A stretch of DNA of 64,000 nt from Motilibacter aurantiacus (lineage in GTDB: Bacteria; Actinomycetota; Actinomycetes; Motilibacterales; Motilibacteraceae), in the NCBI RefSeq assembly GCF_011250645.1, contig NZ_JAANNO010000001.1, forward strand, positions 642,658-706,657, in the 5' to 3' direction. This document shows positions 61,632-64,000 of this stretch, in pieces. Under the pieces are notes generated by a model, which searched no databases, was not told the DNA's origin, and saw nothing but the letters and a program-made list of their open reading frames with translations. Each line of letters begins with the position of its first letter. Within the stretch, counting starts at the first letter, position 1. A program made the translations under genes and the position numbers.

Positions 61632-63638
61632 TCAGCCTTCCGACGGCAGTGGCGAGTCCGGGACGTCCGTCGGCCCGGTGATCCCCATGGACTTCTCGAG
61701 CCCGTTGGAGGAGCCGTTGGCCAGCTCCTTGCGCGTCAGGACGGGGCCGGCGCCGGGGCGGAACTTCGGCGAGCCGGTCCAGGCCGGCCGAGCCGGACGA
61801 CGGCGGACGTTCGCGAAGATCTCCGCGATCTGCTCCTTGTTGAGCGTCTCCTTCTCCATGAGCTCGAGAACGAGGTTGTCGAGGATGTCGCGGTTGTCGA
61901 CCAGGATCGTCCAGGCCTCCTCGTGCGCCGCCTCGATGAGGCCGCGCACCTCGGTGTCGACGACCGAGGCGACCTCCTCGGAGTAGTCGCGCTGGTGGCC
62001 CATGTCGCGGCCGAGGAACGGCTCGCCGCTGGTCTGGCCGAGCTTGATCGCCCCGATGCGCTGGGTCATGCCGTACTGCGTGACCATCGCCCGGGCGACG
62101 CCGGTCGCCTTCTCGATGTCGTTCGACGCGCCCGTGGTCGGGTCGGCGAAGACGAGCTCCTCGGCGGCGCGCCCGCCCAGCATGTAGGCCAGCTGGTCGA
62201 GCATCTCGTTGCGCGTCGTGGAGTACTTGTCGTCGTCCGGCAGCACCATCGTGTAGCCGAGGGCGCGGCCGCGCGGCAGGATCGTGACCTTGTGCACCGG
62301 GTCGGTGTTGTTCAGCGCCGCGGCGACCAGGGCGTGACCGCCCTCGTGGTACGCGGTGAGCTTCTTCTCCTTGTCGCCCATGAGCCGCGTCTTCTTCTGC
62401 GGCCCGGCCACGACGCGGTCGATCGCCTCGTCCATCGACGGGGGGTCGATGAGCTTGCGGTCGGCGCGGGCGGTGAGCAGAGCCGCCTCGTTGAGCACGT
62501 TGGCCAGGTCGGCGCCGGTGAAGCCGGGCGTGCGCCGGGCCACCGCCATGAGGTCGACGGAGGGGTCGATCGGCTTGCCCTTGGCGTGCACCTGCAGGAT
62601 CTTGAACCGGCCCTGCAGGTCCGGGCTCTCGACCGCGATCTGCCGGTCGAAGCGGCCCGGGCGCAGCAGCGCCGGGTCGAGGATGTCCGGCCGGTTGGTG
62701 GCGGCGATGAGGATCACGCCGCCCTTGACGTCGAAGCCGTCCATCTCGACGAGCAGCTGGTTGAGCGTCTGCTCGCGCTCGTCGTGGCCGCCGCCGAGGC
62801 CCGCGCCGCGGTGCCGGCCGACGGCGTCGATCTCGTCGATGAAGACGATGGCCGGCGCGTTGGCCTTGGCCTGCTCGAACAGGTCGCGGACCCGGGAGGC
62901 GCCGACACCGACGAACATCTCGACGAAGTCCGAGCCGGAGATCGAGTAGAACGGCACGCCGGCCTCGCCGGCCACCGCGCGGGCGAGCAGCGTCTTGCCG
63001 GTGCCGGGCGGGCCGTACAGCAGGACGCCCTTGGGGATCTTCGCCCCGATCGCCTGGAACTTGGCCGGGCTCTCGAGGAACTCCTTGATCTCGTGGAGCT
63101 CCTCGACGGCCTCGTCGGCGCCGGCGACGTCGGCGAAGGTCGTCTTCGGCGTGTCCTTGCTGACCACCTTGGCCTTGGACTTGCCGAAGTTCATGACCCG
63201 CGAGCCGCCGCCCTGCATCGAGTTCATGAAGAACAGGAACACGATGAAGATCAGCAGGATCGGGACGACGGTCAACAACAGGCTGACGAACCAGTTCTGC
63301 CGTGCGACGTCCTCGTCGAAGCCCTGCGGGGGGACGTTGGCGAGCAGCTTGTTGACGATCTGCTGCTGCGTGCCGTCGACGAAGGTGGCGTAGACCTTCT
63401 CCGCGTCCGGCGCGCTGTCGATGCGGAAGCCGTCCTTGAGCGTCAGCTCGATGCGCTGGCTGCCGTCGACGACCTTGGCCGACTCGACCTGGCCGGCGTC
63501 GATCGCCGCGATGGCGTCCGACGTGTCGACCGCCTTCGCGCCGCTCGAGGAGCGCACCGTCGTGGTGATCAGGACGGCCGCGAGGATGGCAAGGAGCACC
63601 CAGAACACGGGGCCGCGGAAGAAGCGTTTGAGGTCCAT
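61632..63638 (-). CDS. ftsH: ATP-dependent zinc metalloprotease FtsH
   Basis: 668-aa membrane AAA+ protease that degrades membrane and regulatory proteins. Two N-terminal spans ([17 protein letters not shown] and [18 protein letters not shown]) flank a small outside domain. The AAA domain has Walker A GPPGTGKT near residue 209 and the second region of homology [20 protein letters not shown]. The zinc site is [11 protein letters not shown] (HEGGH, His431). The ATG at 63638 gives the family start [16 protein letters not shown]. It leads the folate operon. Confidence 0.96.
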   Translation of the reverse strand: MDLKRFFRGPVFWVLLAILAAVLITTTVRSSSGAKAVDTSDAIAAIDAGQVESAKVVDGSQRIELTLKDGFRIDSAPDAEKVYATFVDGTQQQIVNKLLANVPPQGFDEDVARQNWFVSLLLTVVPILLIFIVFLFFMNSMQGGGSRVMNFGKSKAKVVSKDTPKTTFADVAGADEAVEELHEIKEFLESPAKFQAIGAKIPKGVLLYGPPGTGKTLLARAVAGEAGVPFYSISGSDFVEMFVGVGASRVRDLFEQAKANAPAIVFIDEIDAVGRHRGAGLGGGHDEREQTLNQLLVEMDGFDVKGGVILIAATNRPDILDPALLRPGRFDRQIAVESPDLQGRFKILQVHAKGKPIDPSVDLMAVARRTPGFTGADLANVLNEAALLTARADRKLIDPPSMDEAIDRVVAGPQKKTRLMGDKEKKLTAYHEGGHALVAAALNNTDPVHKVTILPRGRALGYTMVLPDDDKYSTTRNEMLDQLAYMLGGRAAEELVFADPTTGASNDIEKATGVARAMVTQYGMTQRIGAIKLGQTSGEPFLGRDMGHQRDYSEEVASVVDTEVRGLIEAAHEEAWTILVDNRDILDNLVLELMEKETLNKEQIAEIFANVRRRPARPAWTGSPKFRPGAGPVLTRKELANGSSNGLEKSMGITGPTDVPDSPLPSEG

Positions 63639-63819
63639 CGAACCGGGGCGGGTCGCCCCGTCCCTCCTCGAGTAGCAAACGGTCTGCCAGGAACGGTACA
63701 CCGGGGTACGAGCAGTCGCAGAAAGCTCGCGCTCCACCACACTCCGGAGCACTCTGCCGGTGTCCCACTCGTGCAGCTATCCGGGGCCAACGCCTTCCCG
63801 CACGCGGCCGTTCCCACCA

Positions 63820-63840
63820 CCCGCGGCGCTACGCCGTGGG
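63820..63840 (-). terminator. Hairpin downstream of hpt
   Basis: CCCGCGGCG (63820-63828) and CGCCGTGGG (63832-63840) pair with one G-U around a 3-base loop, about 50 bp after the hpt stop. The surrounding 252-bp hpt-ftsH gap otherwise shows no clear promoter or gene. Confidence 0.4.
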
Positions 63841-63890
63841 CGTACCGCCCTCCCGCTCCGCTGCCGGTCGCGCAACGGGGTGGGAGACGG

Positions 63891-64000
63891 TCAGGAGTAG
63901 ACCGCGGGCGCGAGCAGCCCGACGAACGGCAGGTTGCGGTAGCGCTCGGCGTAGTCCAGCCCGTAGCCCACGACGAACTCGTCCGGGATGTCGAAGCCGA
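63891..64000 (-). CDS. hpt: Hypoxanthine phosphoribosyltransferase (C-terminal fragment)
   Basis: Only the last 36 codons are inside the window: [20 protein letters not shown], then [14 protein letters not shown] before the stop. The segment [18 protein letters not shown] is the conserved C-terminal flexible loop of bacterial HPRT, which salvages hypoxanthine and guanine. hpt directly upstream of ftsH is common in Actinobacteria. Confidence 0.9.
   Translation of the reverse strand, partial: GFDIPDEFVVGYGLDYAERYRNLPFVGLLAPAVYS

Overview
The window is chromosomal DNA from a high-GC actinomycete. Start codons are often GTG, genes commonly overlap by 4 bp (ATGA/GTGA), and the ends carry gene blocks typical of Actinobacteria. 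An Lsr2-type nucleoid protein, a folB-folK fusion, an orphan NuoD-like gene next to paired PH-domain genes, and a methyl-accepting chemotaxis protein suggest a motile actinomycete outside the mycobacteria. I cannot name the genus.

Left block (1-8.3 kb, minus strand): a long housekeeping operon. In transcription order it reads DUF2520/Rossmann gene, panC, panD, nadB, nadC, coaX, lysS, GNAT acetyltransferase, a 37-aa membrane peptide and lsr2 (cut by the window edge). It joins pantothenate/CoA and NAD biosynthesis to lysyl-tRNA synthetase. Right block (58.1-64 kb, minus strand): hpt (partial), ftsH, folE, folP, an NTF2-like gene, folB-folK and a DUF3180 gene, which is the folate operon. From memory of other actinomycetes these two blocks lie much closer together, so most of the intervening 50 kb looks like accessory content.

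8.4-21.3 kb: a MidA-like methyltransferase, a chemoreceptor, a cytochrome P450, a lipoprotein with an RraB-like domain, a small type III polyketide synthase cluster (PKS, methyltransferase, membrane protein, nitroreductase) with a divergent methyltransferase, an APC transporter, two PH-domain membrane proteins and the orphan NuoD. 21.3-30.2 kb: a coiled-coil protein, an OpuA/OpuC-type quaternary-amine ABC transporter with a divergent ATPase, a ZIP metal transporter, and a sigma/anti-sigma/ABC-export operon.

30.3-40.4 kb: a YCII (DGPF) gene broken by an in-frame TGA beside its ECF42-type sigma factor, a secreted protein, a dienelactone-hydrolase-like protein, a WYL regulator, SDR and PAP2 genes, and an MMPL exporter facing a TetR regulator across four spaced palindromes. 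40.5-47.1 kb: two secreted zinc peptidases (M64, M14), with a cysteine-ended leader peptide before the M14 gene, then a zinc alcohol dehydrogenase. 47.2-51.7 kb: a FecCD-type metal-chelate ABC transporter bracketed by two methyltransferases in one operon. 51.9-58.0 kb: a copper island. CsoR, CopZ, an anchored exported protein and the CopA ATPase are driven from a promoter with a CsoR-like operator in its spacer; CopC, PCuAC and a Tat-exported DyP peroxidase run toward it.

I saw no rRNA, tRNA, insertion sequence, prophage or CRISPR array. The most unusual items are the stop-interrupted YCII gene, the TetR/MMPL operator array, the cysteine leader before a peptidase gene, the exported RraB-like lipoprotein, the type III PKS mini-cluster and the methyltransferase-bracketed metallophore transporter.
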